A DNA stretch of 64,000 nt, taken from Streptomyces sp. NBC_00370 (GTDB taxonomy: Bacteria > Actinomycetota > Actinomycetes > Streptomycetales > Streptomycetaceae). Below, piece after piece: positions 1 through 8,738 of the stretch. A program made the position numbers and the translations under genes. The first letter of the stretch is position 1. Each line of letters starts with the position of its first letter. The notes beneath the pieces were generated by a model that was not told the origin of the DNA, made no database searches, and was given only the letters and a program-made list of their open reading frames with translations. The stretch is taken from assembly GCF_036084755.1 (NCBI RefSeq), contig NZ_CP107968.1, positions 434,001-498,000 on the forward strand, read 5' to 3'.

Positions 1-515
1 CCGTCCTGTGCGGTCCCGGCGCCCTGGTCGTAGGCCCCGAACTCGTTCTCCACCTGGACGGCGAGAACCGGCCCGCCGCGCGAGCCCAGATATGGCAGCA
101 CGCGGGGCAGCAGCTCGCCGAAGTAGCCGTCCACCGCTGCCTGATAACCCGGATCGGTGCTGCGCAACCGGACTCCGGGCTCGGCGAGCAGCCACGACGG
201 CAGTCCCCCGCCCTCCCACTCGCCGCAGATGTAGGGGCCCGGCCGGAGCAGGACGTGCAGGCCCTCGTCCTGCGCGAGGTCGATGAAGGCGGTCAGGTCC
301 AGTGCGCCGTCCCAGCGCCAGCGGTCGGGCCGCGGCTGGTGCAGGTTCCAGGGGACGTAGGTGTCGATCGTGTTCAGACCCAGGAGCCGGGCTTTGCGCA
401 GCCGGTCCCGCCACTGCGCGGGGTGCACGCGGAAGTAGTGCAGACCGCCGGAGACGATGCGGAACGGCTCTCCGTCGAGGCGGAAGCCGTCTTGCTCAAC
501 ACGCAGAGCAGGCAT
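1..515 (-). CDS. GH35 beta-galactosidase, N-terminal part (cut by window edge)
   Basis: The first 171 residues are visible; the 3' end lies outside the window. The reading begins MPALRVEQDGFRLDGEPFRI and contains RIVSGGLHYFRVHP, LGLNTIDTYVPWN, LRPGPYICGEWEGGG and VLAVQVENEFG. These are signature blocks of glycoside hydrolase family 35, in which the Glu of VQVENEFG is the acid/base. No signal peptide is visible, so the enzyme is probably cytoplasmic and hydrolyses imported beta-galactosides. It is the last visible gene of a minus-strand locus with a LacI regulator and a sugar ABC importer. A LacI-type operator lies about 40 bp upstream of its ATG. The family call is confident; the exact substrate is inferred. 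Confidence 0.88.
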   Translation of the reverse strand, partial: MPALRVEQDGFRLDGEPFRIVSGGLHYFRVHPAQWRDRLRKARLLGLNTIDTYVPWNLHQPRPDRWRWDGALDLTAFIDLAQDEGLHVLLRPGPYICGEWEGGGLPSWLLAEPGVRLRSTDPGYQAAVDGYFGELLPRVLPYLGSRGGPVLAVQVENEFGAYDQGAGTAQD

Positions 516-554
516 GAGGTGTTGGTCCTCTACATCGGGCCGGAGCGCAAGATC

Positions 555-570
555 GACGTTTGCGTAACCA
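555..570. promoter_or_regulatory. LacI-family operator, site 1 (upstream of GH35 gene)
   Basis: GTTTGCGTAACC at 558-569 is a near-palindrome. It matches two further sites at 5389-5400 (GGTTGCGCAACC) and 5434-5445 (GTTTACGCAAAC), giving a consensus GKTTRCGYAAMC. It sits just upstream of the GH35 start codon, where repressor binding would block transcription. The adjacent LacI-type gene is the obvious candidate regulator; the binding itself is inferred. Confidence 0.6.
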
Positions 571-685
571 TCATGTCTTGCGAGTCTGGCTGGGGTTCTC
601 GCTGTATCAAACTGCCGGGGAACGGGGCCGAGGTGGCTGTGCCGGCGGACGCCGACCGGCCGGGCCCCGGCTGTCGGTCCCCGGG

Positions 686-1786
686 TTATCGGTCTCCGGC
701 GGGGGCCGCCGTACTGCCCCGGATCACCAGTCGGGTCGGGACAAGGGTGGTGCCCTTCTCCGCCGTGTCGTTGCGGATCTGCCGCAGCACCCCTTCCACG
801 CAGCGCCGGCCGACTTCCGAGAAGTCCTGGTGCACCGTGGTGAGCGGCGGGATGAAGGAGGACGCTTCCGGGATGTCGTCGAAGCCCACGACACTGACGT
901 CCTCCGGAATCCTGCGCCCGCTCTCGTGCAGCGCGCGCAGCACCCCCAGGGCCATCTGGTCGTTGGCGACGAAGACCGCCGTGCAGGAGAGGTCGGCGGC
1001 GATCCGCTGTCCGGCAAGGTAGCCGGACTCCGTCGACCAGTCGCCGCGCAGCAGTTCGGGTACGTCGCGGCCGGCCTCGGCGAGCACCGAGCGCCAGGCC
1101 GCGACCCTGCGCTCGGCGGAGAACGCCCCCTCGGGCCCGGCCACGTGCCACACCGTCTCGTGACCGAGGTCGAGCAGGTGACGCACCGCGGTCCGAGCGC
1201 CGCCGGCCTGGTCCGTGTCGACCACGCAGTAGCGGTCCCCGGCGTTGGAATCGACCACGACCACTTGGGCGTTGGGCGGCAGTGACACCATCGCCGCGTC
1301 GAGCAGGTGGACCTCCATCAGCAGGACCACCCCGTCGACGGCGAGTTCGCCGAGCCGGTTGAAGGCGCCGCTGACCTCGCCCTGCGACGGCATGCTGACC
1401 GGCATCAGCGTGGTGGCGTAGCCCTCCTGTGCGGCGGAGAGGGCGACTGCCTCCAGCGTGCGCATGTTGCCGGTGGTGGACATGTTGAACAGGATCACGC
1501 CGAGGGTGCGGAACTCGCCCCGTTTCAGCGCTCTGGCAGCGCTGTTGGGGCGGTAGCCCAGCTCCTTCATCGCCGCGAGCACCTGCTGCCGGGTGGCTGC
1601 CACCACCCCGGGGAAGCCGTTCGACACGCGTGAGACCGTCTGCGCGGACACCCCTGCCAGTTGGGCGACGTCCGCCATCGAGGCCCCGCGCTTACGCCGT
1701 CCGCGCGCCCCTGCTCCTTCGGGCCGGGTCCCGTCGTCGTACCGGGCCGCGTCTGGAATGTTCTCCACTGGAGTCGCGCACCTCAC
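686..1786 (-). CDS. LacI-family transcriptional regulator
   Basis: This is a 366-aa protein read from a GTG at 1786. The helix-turn-helix reads MADVAQLAGVSAQTVSRVSNG at residues 37-57, followed by the LacI hinge block (GYRPNSAARALKRG) and a periplasmic-binding-protein-like effector domain (FVANDQMALGVLRALHESG, VSVVGFDDIPEASSFIPPLTT). An ATG at 1678 begins exactly at the HTH and could be the true start, as the first 36 residues are basic and look poorly conserved. The gene lies between the ABC importer and the GH35 gene on the same strand. It probably represses both through the GKTTRCGYAAMC sites, with a galactoside or galacto-oligosaccharide as inducer. Confidence 0.9.
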   Translation of the reverse strand: MRCATPVENIPDAARYDDGTRPEGAGARGRRKRGASMADVAQLAGVSAQTVSRVSNGFPGVVAATRQQVLAAMKELGYRPNSAARALKRGEFRTLGVILFNMSTTGNMRTLEAVALSAAQEGYATTLMPVSMPSQGEVSGAFNRLGELAVDGVVLLMEVHLLDAAMVSLPPNAQVVVVDSNAGDRYCVVDTDQAGGARTAVRHLLDLGHETVWHVAGPEGAFSAERRVAAWRSVLAEAGRDVPELLRGDWSTESGYLAGQRIAADLSCTAVFVANDQMALGVLRALHESGRRIPEDVSVVGFDDIPEASSFIPPLTTVHQDFSEVGRRCVEGVLRQIRNDTAEKGTTLVPTRLVIRGSTAAPAGDR

Positions 1787-1945
1787 TGCGACGGATGCCG
1801 GCCGTGCGGCCGATCACTGGTCAACGGGATTCTAAGGTCTGCGGCGGGTGTCCCGCCCGCTCTTCCACGACGCCCGGCACGGCCGGCGATGCGGTGAGTC
1901 GAAGCCATGGGATTCCTTCCGGTACTGCGTCGCGTGGTGGACGGG

Positions 1946-1979
1946 GGGTGGGACCCGCCGGCTGCTGCGGGCCCCACCC
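1946..1979 (-). terminator. Hairpin terminator after the sugar ABC operon
   Basis: The arms 1946-1957 and 1968-1979 pair over 12 bp with one A-C mismatch (GGGTGGGaCCCG / CGGGcCCCACCC) around a 10-base loop. The hairpin lies 10 bp beyond the stop of the binding-protein gene. There is no U-tract, which is usual for Streptomyces. It would separate the transporter transcript from the downstream lacI gene. Confidence 0.55.
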
Positions 1980-1988
1980 GGGCGGTGG

Positions 1989-3338
1989 TCAGCCGACGCT
2001 GAACCCTTGCTGCTTGCCGTACTTGACCGAGGCCTCCTGCCAGGACTTCAGGCCGCCGGTCAGCGGCGTGGCGGACACGTACGCCTTGCCGACGGTGTCG
2101 TTGAAGATCGAGTTGGCGTAGACCTGGTAGGGCAGGTACGACCAGCCGGGCAGTACGTTCTTGGCCGACTCGGAGAAGATCTGGTTCGCCTTCTGGCCGC
2201 CGAAGTACGGGAACGCCGTGTTGAGGAAGGCGGGAGAGTTGAGGTCCGCCGTCGTCGCAGGGAAAGCGCCGTTCTTGAGCCGGGCCTGCACACCCGCGCC
2301 CTGGTTGGCGTACTGCAGGAAGGCGTAGGCGAGTTCCTTGTTCTTGCTCGCCTGCATGACGGCCAGTGAGCTGCCGCCGTTCTCGGCACTGGCGTGTGCG
2401 CCGGCCTGCCACTGCGGCAGCGGGGCGACCCGCCAGTCCCCCGAGGCGGCGGCGACGCCCGAGGTGAAGTTGGCCGGCATCCAGGCGCCCGTGGTCAGGG
2501 TCGCGATGCTGCCGTCGGCCAGTCCCTTGTACCACTGGTCGGTCCAGCCGCTGACGGGAGACACCAGGCGCTCGGAGACCAGTTGCTGCCACACCTTGGT
2601 GTACGTCGCGGTGCCCGGGTCCTTGTTGAAGTCGACCGAGACCTTCGTGCCGTCGACCTTGTAGGGCTTGCCGCCGGCCTGCCAGATCAGGCTGGTGGCC
2701 ATGCCGGCGTCACCGGTGTCGCTGGTGATGTACATCTTCGGGTCGGCCTTGTGCAGCTTGCGGGCGTCCGCCAGATACTCGTCCCAGGTGGTGGGTACCG
2801 GGATCTTGTACTTGTCGAAGACCTTCTTGTTGTAGAACAGCGCCATCGGACCCGAGTCCATCGGCAGCCCGTAGACACCGCCGTTGATGTTCACGGAGTT
2901 CCACGGGCCGGGCGAGTACGTCTTCGACAGGCTCTTGGCGCCGAAGGAGCTGAGGTCGGCGACCGACTTGCCGAAGGCGAACTGGCTGAGCGCGAAGTAC
3001 TCGATCTGCGCCACGTCCGGCACGCCCTTGCCGGCCTGTACCGCGTTCTGCAGGGCGGTGTACTGGTCGTTGCCGGTCCCCGCGTTGACCATCTTCACGT
3101 GGACCTTGGGGTACTTGGCCTGGAAGTCGGTCACCACCTGCTTGAGGGTCGGCTCCCACGCCCAGACCGTGATGCTGCCGCCCTTGGTCAGTGCCGCCTG
3201 GACCGCTTTGGCGTCGGACGCCTTACCGCCCGAGCCGGAGTCGCTGTCCCCGGAGGAGCCGCATGCTGTCAGCCCGAGGGCGGCTGCGGCGACCACCGCG
3301 ACACCCTGTGCCCAACGGCGAACCACTTTGTTCGTCAT
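1989..3338 (-). CDS. Extracellular sugar-binding lipoprotein of an ABC importer
   Basis: This 449-aa protein starts at ATG 3338 (MTNKVVRRWAQGV). A lipoprotein signal peptide ends in the lipobox LTAC-GSS at about residue 24, followed by a Ser/Gly/Asp linker. The mature part has the family 1 solute-binding fold: ITVWAWEPTLKQVVTDFQAKYP, PDVAQIEYFALSQF, YGLPMDSGPMALFYNKKVFD, TTGAWMPANF. A 17-codon upstream extension is open but would place charged residues ahead of the signal peptide, so it was not used. It is the third gene after two permeases and delivers oligosaccharide to them. The substrate is probably a beta-galactoside, judged from the GH35 neighbour. Confidence 0.92.
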   Translation of the reverse strand: MTNKVVRRWAQGVAVVAAAALGLTACGSSGDSDSGSGGKASDAKAVQAALTKGGSITVWAWEPTLKQVVTDFQAKYPKVHVKMVNAGTGNDQYTALQNAVQAGKGVPDVAQIEYFALSQFAFGKSVADLSSFGAKSLSKTYSPGPWNSVNINGGVYGLPMDSGPMALFYNKKVFDKYKIPVPTTWDEYLADARKLHKADPKMYITSDTGDAGMATSLIWQAGGKPYKVDGTKVSVDFNKDPGTATYTKVWQQLVSERLVSPVSGWTDQWYKGLADGSIATLTTGAWMPANFTSGVAAASGDWRVAPLPQWQAGAHASAENGGSSLAVMQASKNKELAYAFLQYANQGAGVQARLKNGAFPATTADLNSPAFLNTAFPYFGGQKANQIFSESAKNVLPGWSYLPYQVYANSIFNDTVGKAYVSATPLTGGLKSWQEASVKYGKQQGFSVG

Positions 3339-3449
3339 CTCATTCCACTCCGTTGTACGTGATGTTCTGCCGAACCGGCCCGGCCGCACCGCGGGGGTGG
3401 GTCAGGGACGGAGCCGCAGGGGGACATGGGGTGCCGGAAGCACCGGTGG

Positions 3450-4403
3450 TCACTCCTTGACGCTGCCGGCGGAGAGCCCGGACTGCCAGTAGCGCTGGAG
3501 GAGCAGGAAGGCCACGATCAGCGGCACGATCGTCAGCAGGGACCCGGTGATCACCAGGTTGAACACCGGCTCGCCGCCGACGGTACGGGCCTGGGCGTTC
3601 CACGAGTTGATGCCGAGGGTGAGGGGGTACCAGTCCGGATTCTTGATCATGATCAGGGGCAGGAAGTAGTTGTTCCAGGTCGCCACCATCGTGAAGAGCA
3701 GCACCGTGACGATGCCGGGCGCCAGCAGTGGCAGGCTGATCCGGAAGAAGGTGCGCAGTTCGCCCGAGCCGTCCACCCGGGCGGCCTCCAGCAGCTCGTC
3801 GGGGATCGCCTCGCTCGCGAACACCCACATCAAGTAGAGGCCGAACGGCGAGATCAGCGACGGAATGATCACCGCCCAGGGGGTGTCGGTCAGGCCCATC
3901 TTGCTGAACATCAGGAAGGTGGGGACCGCCAGCGCCGCGCCGGGTACGGCGACCGCGCCGATGATCAGGGCGAACACCGCACGTTTGCCGGTGAAGTTGA
4001 ACTTCGCCAGCCCGTAACCACCCAGCACCGCGAGGAAGGTTGCCCCGCCCGCGCCCACCACCACGTACAGCAGTGTGTTCAGCAGCCACCGCACGAAGAT
4101 GTGGTCGTTGTAGGTGAAGGTCTCGGTGATGTTGTCCCACAGCGCGAAGTCGCCGCTGAACCACAGGCCGAAAGAGCTGAGCAGCCGGGGCTGGGTCTTG
4201 CAGGCGTTGATGAACAGCCAGGCCAGCGGCACCAGGGTGTAGATCACCACGAGACTGGTCAGCGCGGTCAGCAGGACGCTGCGCCGGGGCCGGCCGTGCG
4301 CCTTGCGGCGGCGCGGGAGGCGCGCGGTGCGCAGCACCGGGTACGCGCGGGACGGTCCTGCGGCCGTCGGTGTGCCCGCGGCGGGCGCGAGTTCACTGGT
4401 CAC
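3450..4403 (-). CDS. Sugar ABC transporter permease, MalG type
   Basis: This 317-aa integral membrane protein has about six predicted helices after a 45-residue cytoplasmic N-terminus. The EAA loop (EAARVDGSGELRTFFRISLPLLAPG) contacts the ATPase. The C-terminus keeps the MalG-like run LTIVPLIVAFLLLQRYWQSGLSAGSVKE. It starts 4 bp after the stop of the MalF-type gene, so the two are almost certainly co-translated. No ATPase gene is present. Streptomyces sugar importers of this class commonly share the MsiK ATPase encoded elsewhere, which is established for the genus and inferred here. Confidence 0.93.
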   Translation of the reverse strand: MTSELAPAAGTPTAAGPSRAYPVLRTARLPRRRKAHGRPRRSVLLTALTSLVVIYTLVPLAWLFINACKTQPRLLSSFGLWFSGDFALWDNITETFTYNDHIFVRWLLNTLLYVVVGAGGATFLAVLGGYGLAKFNFTGKRAVFALIIGAVAVPGAALAVPTFLMFSKMGLTDTPWAVIIPSLISPFGLYLMWVFASEAIPDELLEAARVDGSGELRTFFRISLPLLAPGIVTVLLFTMVATWNNYFLPLIMIKNPDWYPLTLGINSWNAQARTVGGEPVFNLVITGSLLTIVPLIVAFLLLQRYWQSGLSAGSVKE

Positions 4404-4407
4404 GGGT

Positions 4408-5331
4408 TCACACCTCCTTGCGCATGCCGCGGAGCTGCACGATGTAGGCGACGATCATTGTGACAATCCCCATGACGATGGCGACCGTTGCGGCGTAGTT
4501 GTGCTGCTGGCCGGAGAACGAGAGCGAGTAGGTGTAGAGGTTGGGCGTGAAGTAGGTCGTGATGGCGTTGGGCGCGAGGGACTTGAGGATGCTGGGCTCG
4601 TTGAACAACTGGAAGCTGCCGATGACGGAGAAGATCGTGGCGATGACCAGAGCGCCTCGGATCGCCGGGAGCTTGATGGCGCCTACGATGCGCCACTGCC
4701 CCGCGCCGTCGATCGCGGCGGCCTCGTAGAGGGACTGCGGGATCACCCGCAGGGCCGCGTAGAAGATCAGCATGTTGTACCCGACGAACTCCCAGGTGAC
4801 GATGTTGCCGATGCTGGCGAGAATCAGGTCCGGGGAGAGCGGGTCCGGCAGCGTGACATCGAAGTGATCGTTGATGTTCGCCACGAGGCCGAACTGCTTG
4901 CCGTACATGAACCCCCACATGAGGGTGGCCACGACCGCCGGTACCGCATAGGGCAGGAAGATCGAGATCCGGAAGAAGTTCCGCCCGTAGAGCCGCCCGC
5001 TGTCCAGCGCGAGCGCCACCAACAGCGCGATGCCCAGCATGATCGGTACCTGGATCACGAGGAACAGGCCGACCCGGGTGATGCCGGACCAGAACTCGTG
5101 GTCCTGGAACGCCTGGCGGTAGTTGTCGATGCCGACGAAGTGGTTGCCGCCGATCAACTGCTCCCGGAACAGGCTCAGGTAGACCGAGTAGGCGATCGGC
5201 GCCAGGAAGACCAGCGCGAAGACGACCAGGAACGGGGCGACGAAGCCCCAGCCGACCCATCGCCGCCCGCCGCTGCGCCTGCGCGGCGGAGCGGCACGAC
5301 CGGCCGCCGGCGGGGGCGAAATGACAGCCAT
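4408..5331 (-). CDS. Sugar ABC transporter permease, MalF type
   Basis: This 307-aa permease is the first gene of the transporter operon. An Arg/Pro-rich cytoplasmic tail of about 30 residues is followed by six predicted membrane helices. The EAA motif reads EAAAIDGAGQWRIVGAIKLPAIRG. It pairs with the MalG-type partner to form the channel. The ATG at 5331 follows the two operator palindromes at 5387-5402 and 5434-5445. The operon promoter is therefore expected between about 5340 and 5450 and to be LacI-controlled. Confidence 0.93.
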   Translation of the reverse strand: MAVISPPPAAGRAAPPRRRSGGRRWVGWGFVAPFLVVFALVFLAPIAYSVYLSLFREQLIGGNHFVGIDNYRQAFQDHEFWSGITRVGLFLVIQVPIMLGIALLVALALDSGRLYGRNFFRISIFLPYAVPAVVATLMWGFMYGKQFGLVANINDHFDVTLPDPLSPDLILASIGNIVTWEFVGYNMLIFYAALRVIPQSLYEAAAIDGAGQWRIVGAIKLPAIRGALVIATIFSVIGSFQLFNEPSILKSLAPNAITTYFTPNLYTYSLSFSGQQHNYAATVAIVMGIVTMIVAYIVQLRGMRKEV

Positions 5332-5386
5332 GACCCATCCCCTGACGTCGTTGTTCTGACCCCGCCGCGGTCGGGCCGCAGGGTGG

Positions 5387-5402
5387 ATGGTTGCGCAACC
5401 AT
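5387..5402. promoter_or_regulatory. LacI-family operator, site 2 (perfect palindrome)
   Basis: ATGGTTGCGCAACCAT is a perfect 16-bp palindrome located 56 bp upstream of the MalF-type start codon. It shares its GGTTGCGCAACC core with sites 1 and 3. Regulation by the neighbouring LacI protein is inferred. Confidence 0.65.
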
Positions 5403-5433
5403 GAGGTGCCGCAACAACGTGGCACGCGGTGAC

Positions 5434-5445
5434 GTTTACGCAAAC
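5434..5445. promoter_or_regulatory. LacI-family operator, site 3
   Basis: GTTTACGCAAAC is a near-perfect palindrome about 46 bp centre-to-centre upstream of site 2. Two sites this close, plus a third at 558-569, would allow cooperative binding or looping by a tetrameric LacI-type repressor. Confidence 0.6.
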
Positions 5446-5649
5446 ATTGATTGGCGTGATGCTGACACCGCAGGTCCGTGAGCGTCAAGGGCTGTGCCGC
5501 GGTTCCCGTGCGGACGGGCCAACTCGCCCTTTGAACGGCTGATCGGTGGATGATGGCGGCGACACGGCCTTTGTCCTGACATCGCGTCCCCGGGCGCTCA
5601 AAGCGATGAGTTTGCGTGCGGAGCGCGGTCTCAGCGCTGTAACCGAACG

Positions 5650-6426
5650 ATGGGAGTAGCGGTGGGCGAGTTGAAGCAGGTGGCCGACGGTGTCTGGGTC
5701 CGGCAGAGCGAGTGGGTCTGGAGCAATTCCGTCGTGGTGCGCGGGGAGGACGGGCTGATCCTGATCGATCCCGGCATCAACGGCTCCGAGTTGAGCCGGC
5801 TCGCCGACGACGTGGACCGGCTCGGTATTCCGGTGGTCGCCGGGTTCTCCACGCATCCCCACTGGGACCATCTGCTCTGGCACCCCCGGTTCGGCGACGT
5901 GCCGCGCTACGCCACCGCCGCGACCAGCCACCTCGCCTCTCAAGCCCGGGAGCGGGCGCGGGCGATGGCGGCGGAGAGCGCGTCCGGCGTCCCTCTGGAC
6001 CTTGTCGCGCTGGTCACCCCGCTGCCCGAGGACGGCGGACCGGTGCCGGGCGAGGTCATCGAGCATCGGGCGCACGCCGTCGGCCACGCCGCGGTCCTCC
6101 TCGCGGACCGTGGCGTCCTGGTCGCCGGCGACATGCTCTCCGACGTCCTGATCCCGCTCCTCGACATGCGCCAGGACGATCAGGTAGGAGCCTACGAGGC
6201 AGCGCTCGACCGGCTGGATGAGACCGCCCGGCACGTCGACGTCGTGATCCCCGGCCACGGTTCCGTGGCCGAAGGTCACGAGGTGGCGGCCCGCCTCGCC
6301 GCCGACCATGCCTACATCGACGCGCTCCGGCGCGGGGTGGAGCCGGTCGACGCGCGGCTGGGACCGCATGCGGACTGGCTCTCCGGCCCCCACCGGTCGA
6401 ACCTGGAACAGGCCCGGGGGCGGTAG
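5650..6426 (+). CDS. Metallo-beta-lactamase-fold hydrolase
   Basis: This 258-aa protein has the MBL fold. After DGLILIDPGI the metal motif reads STHPHWDHLLWH with His69, His71, Asp73 and His74. Later ligands fit EHRAHAVGHAAVLL, DRGVLVAGDML and VIPGHGSVAEGHE. Such proteins bind two metal ions and hydrolyse esters, thioesters or lactams; the motif is a variant of HxHxDH. No signal peptide is visible. ATG 5650 was used, but GTG 5662 (VGELKQVADGVW) is also possible. The gene is convergent with ilvB, and its substrate cannot be told from sequence. Confidence 0.8.
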   Translation: MGVAVGELKQVADGVWVRQSEWVWSNSVVVRGEDGLILIDPGINGSELSRLADDVDRLGIPVVAGFSTHPHWDHLLWHPRFGDVPRYATAATSHLASQARERARAMAAESASGVPLDLVALVTPLPEDGGPVPGEVIEHRAHAVGHAAVLLADRGVLVAGDMLSDVLIPLLDMRQDDQVGAYEAALDRLDETARHVDVVIPGHGSVAEGHEVAARLAADHAYIDALRRGVEPVDARLGPHADWLSGPHRSNLEQARGR

Positions 6427-6521
6427 CGGAGCGGGGGCTCCTGCGGGAGCGGGCGGACCGGGCCGCCAACCGGGAGAAGCTTGGTCCGGTGGCGGCTCGC
6501 TGATCCCGATCCGCTATGCCA

Positions 6522-8420
6522 CTAGTCGTCGAATTGGCCGAAGTCGGGGCGCAGGTCGAGTGCGGTCATGATGGCGTCGTTGGAGGCACCGGCCGGGATC
6601 ATGGGCCAGACCATGGCGTCTTCCTCGACGATGAAGTCGATGACGACGGGCCGGTCAGTGATGGCGTTGGCTGTCTGGATGGCGTCGTCCAGGTCGTCGG
6701 CGGTCTCGCAGCGCAGCGCGACGCAGCCCAGAGCTTCGGCGAGTTTGACGAAGTCAGGGGTGCGTGTTCCGGCAGGTGCCGTGTGGGAGCGTTCGCTGTC
6801 AGGGGCCGAGTGCAGGGTGGAGGCCGAGTAGCGCTGGTTGTAGAGCATGTTCTGTTGCTGACGGACCATGCCGAGGGCACCGTTGTTGACGACGGCGACC
6901 TTGATCGGAATGTTGTTGAGGGCGCAGGTGGCGAGTTCCTGATTGGTCATCTGGAAGCATCCGTCCCCGTCGATGGCCCAGACGGTGCTGTCGGGTTGTG
7001 CGACCTTGGCGCCCATGGCGGCGGGGACGGCGTAGCCCATGGTTCCGGCGCCCCCTGAGTTCAGCCAGGTGCCGGGCTCTTCGTGGGGGAGGAATTGCGC
7101 GGCCCACATCTGGTGCTGGCCGACTCCCGAGGTGAAGATCGTGTTCGCAGGGGCAAGCTGACCGACGCGCTCGATGACCTGCTGCGGGGAGAGGCTGTTG
7201 TCGGCAGGGCGGTCGTAGGCGATCGGATAGGACGCGCGCCAGCGGTCCAGCTCCTGCCACCAAGCGGCGTAGCCGGACTTCGCACCGGCGCCGGCCTGGC
7301 CTTCCGCGAGCAGAGGGCGGATGGTGCGGGCCAGATCGTCGATGGCGGTGCGGGCGTCGCTGACGACGGACACGTCGACACGCCGGTTCTTGCCGATCTC
7401 GGCGGGGTCGATGTCGACGTGCACGACCTTGGCGTGCGGGGCGAACGTGTCCACCCTGCCGGTGACCCGGTCGTCGAAGCGTGCGCCCAGGGCCACGATC
7501 AGGTCGGCTTTCTGCAGTGCGGCGACGGCCGTGACCGATCCGTGCATGCCGGGCATTCCCACGTGCTGGCGGTGACTGCCGGGGAAGGCGCCCAGCGCCA
7601 TCAGTGTGGTGGTGACGGGGGCACCGGTCAGCTCGGCGAGTTCCCTCAGTTCGGCGGTGGCGCCGGCCTTGAGGACGCCGCCACCGACGTACAGCACCGG
7701 ACGCTCGGACCGGGTGATCAGCCGCGCTGCTTCCCGGATCTGCTTCCCGTGGGCACGCGACACCGGCGGGGCGTCGGGGGCGAGCGGTGGCACGGCGAAC
7801 ACGGTGTCCGCCTGGAGAGCGTCCTTGGCGATGTCCACCAGGACCGGGCCGGGCCGCCCGGTGGAGGCGAGTTGGAACGCCTCGGAGACGACCCGTGCGA
7901 TGTCGGCCGGATCGGTCACGAGATAGCTGTGTTTGGTGATCGGCATCGTGATGCCGACGATGTCCGCCTCCTGGAAGGCGTCCGTACCGATGAGCTGGGT
8001 GGGCACCTGGCCGGTGATCGCGACCAAGGGCACGGAGTCCATGTAGGCGTCGAGCAGCGGGGTGACCAGGTTGGTGGCGCCCGGCCCGGACGTGACGATG
8101 CACACCCCGACCCTGCCGGTGGCCTGCGCGTAGCCGGTCGCGGCATGGCCCGCGCCCTGCTCGTGGCGGACCAGGATGTGTCGCAGGCGCCGGGAGTCCA
8201 GCAGAGGATCGTAGGCGGGCAGGATCGCCCCGCCCGGGATCCCGAAAAGGACTTCCGCACCGCATTCTTCCAACGAGCGGATCAGCGACTGCGCGCCCGT
8301 GACGCGCTCGCCCGAAGACGCGGTTGACGCGGTGGACGTGGTGTTGGCGGTCTGCTGCGGTGTGTCGCGCAGGTAAGGCTGCGGGAGCCGAGGTTCAAAG
8401 GCCTGCTCGGTCATCGGCAT
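6522..8420 (-). CDS. ilvB: Acetolactate synthase large subunit
   Basis: This 632-aa thiamine-diphosphate enzyme condenses pyruvate to acetolactate (valine and leucine path) or pyruvate plus 2-oxobutyrate (isoleucine path). The three ThDP-family domains are visible: the PYR domain with catalytic Glu in [14 protein letters not shown], a central FAD/Rossmann domain, and the PP domain with the cofactor motif [14 protein letters not shown]...[12 protein letters not shown]. The C-terminus [13 protein letters not shown] is anabolic-ALS-like. ATG 8420 or ATG 8414 can serve as start. The usual ilvN and ilvC genes do not follow, because the next gene is convergent, so this is an isolated copy. It is preceded by a leader peptide and terminator hairpin, indicating branched-chain amino acid attenuation. 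Confidence 0.95.
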   Translation of the reverse strand: MPMTEQAFEPRLPQPYLRDTPQQTANTTSTASTASSGERVTGAQSLIRSLEECGAEVLFGIPGGAILPAYDPLLDSRRLRHILVRHEQGAGHAATGYAQATGRVGVCIVTSGPGATNLVTPLLDAYMDSVPLVAITGQVPTQLIGTDAFQEADIVGITMPITKHSYLVTDPADIARVVSEAFQLASTGRPGPVLVDIAKDALQADTVFAVPPLAPDAPPVSRAHGKQIREAARLITRSERPVLYVGGGVLKAGATAELRELAELTGAPVTTTLMALGAFPGSHRQHVGMPGMHGSVTAVAALQKADLIVALGARFDDRVTGRVDTFAPHAKVVHVDIDPAEIGKNRRVDVSVVSDARTAIDDLARTIRPLLAEGQAGAGAKSGYAAWWQELDRWRASYPIAYDRPADNSLSPQQVIERVGQLAPANTIFTSGVGQHQMWAAQFLPHEEPGTWLNSGGAGTMGYAVPAAMGAKVAQPDSTVWAIDGDGCFQMTNQELATCALNNIPIKVAVVNNGALGMVRQQQNMLYNQRYSASTLHSAPDSERSHTAPAGTRTPDFVKLAEALGCVALRCETADDLDDAIQTANAITDRPVVIDFIVEEDAMVWPMIPAGASNDAIMTALDLRPDFGQFDD

Positions 8421-8503
8421 TCTCTCTGTTCACTGCGGAGGGCGTAGGGGGACGCGGTACCGGCGCGTGGCTGCCGCGAAACGCTGTGGTCGCGGGCGGC
8501 AAC

Positions 8504-8538
8504 AAAAAAACCCCTCGTGCCGGTGGGCGACCGAGGGG
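8504..8538 (-). terminator. ilvB leader attenuator (intrinsic terminator)
   Basis: On the minus strand CCCCTCG (8538-8532) pairs with CGAGGGG (8517-8511) and is followed by a run of seven T (8510-8504), unusual in such G+C-rich DNA. It lies between the leader peptide and ilvB. A competing 8-bp stem pairs CGCGTCGG (8590-8583, right after the leader stop) with CCGACGCG (8548-8541). This gives mutually linked hairpins, as in ribosome-mediated attenuation. The role is inferred from structure and context. Confidence 0.8.
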
Positions 8539-8590
8539 AGCGCGTCGGGCGGTGACCGTAGTTCAAAAGGTCCCGGCTTCGGCCGACGCG

Positions 8591-8620
8591 CTATCCAAGT
8601 ACGAGAATGCGGGTGCGCAT
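8591..8620 (-). CDS. ilvB leader peptide (MRTRILVLG)
   Basis: The sequence ATG CGC ACC CGC ATT CTC GTA CTT GGA TAG encodes MRTRILVLG. Consecutive Ile-Leu-Val-Leu codons near the end are the products of the pathway it would sense. An in-frame ATG at 8635 gives an extended form, MRIHTMRTRILVLG. The peptide ends just before the pause stem and the T-tailed terminator that precede ilvB. Stalling when branched-chain aminoacyl-tRNA is scarce would prevent termination. Leader peptides of this kind ahead of actinobacterial ilvB genes are established; here the assignment is from sequence alone. Confidence 0.85.
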   Translation of the reverse strand: MRTRILVLG

Positions 8621-8738
8621 GGTGTGGATCCTCATACCTGCCCGTCTGGGCGTCAAGTTGGCGGGACGCCGATCTCACCATGTGAGCGTCAGCTCGTCGT
8701 CCGTGGCCGAGCCCGCGGATGTGAGAGCCAGAGGCGTG

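Larger units (their letters stand above)
5332..5649. other. Divergent intergenic region between permease operon and MBL gene
   Basis: This 318-bp stretch has no credible gene. It holds operator sites 2 and 3 close to the permease side. A lone half-site GTTTGCGT lies at about 5611-5618, near the MBL-fold gene. The two outward promoters must lie here. Confidence 0.5.
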
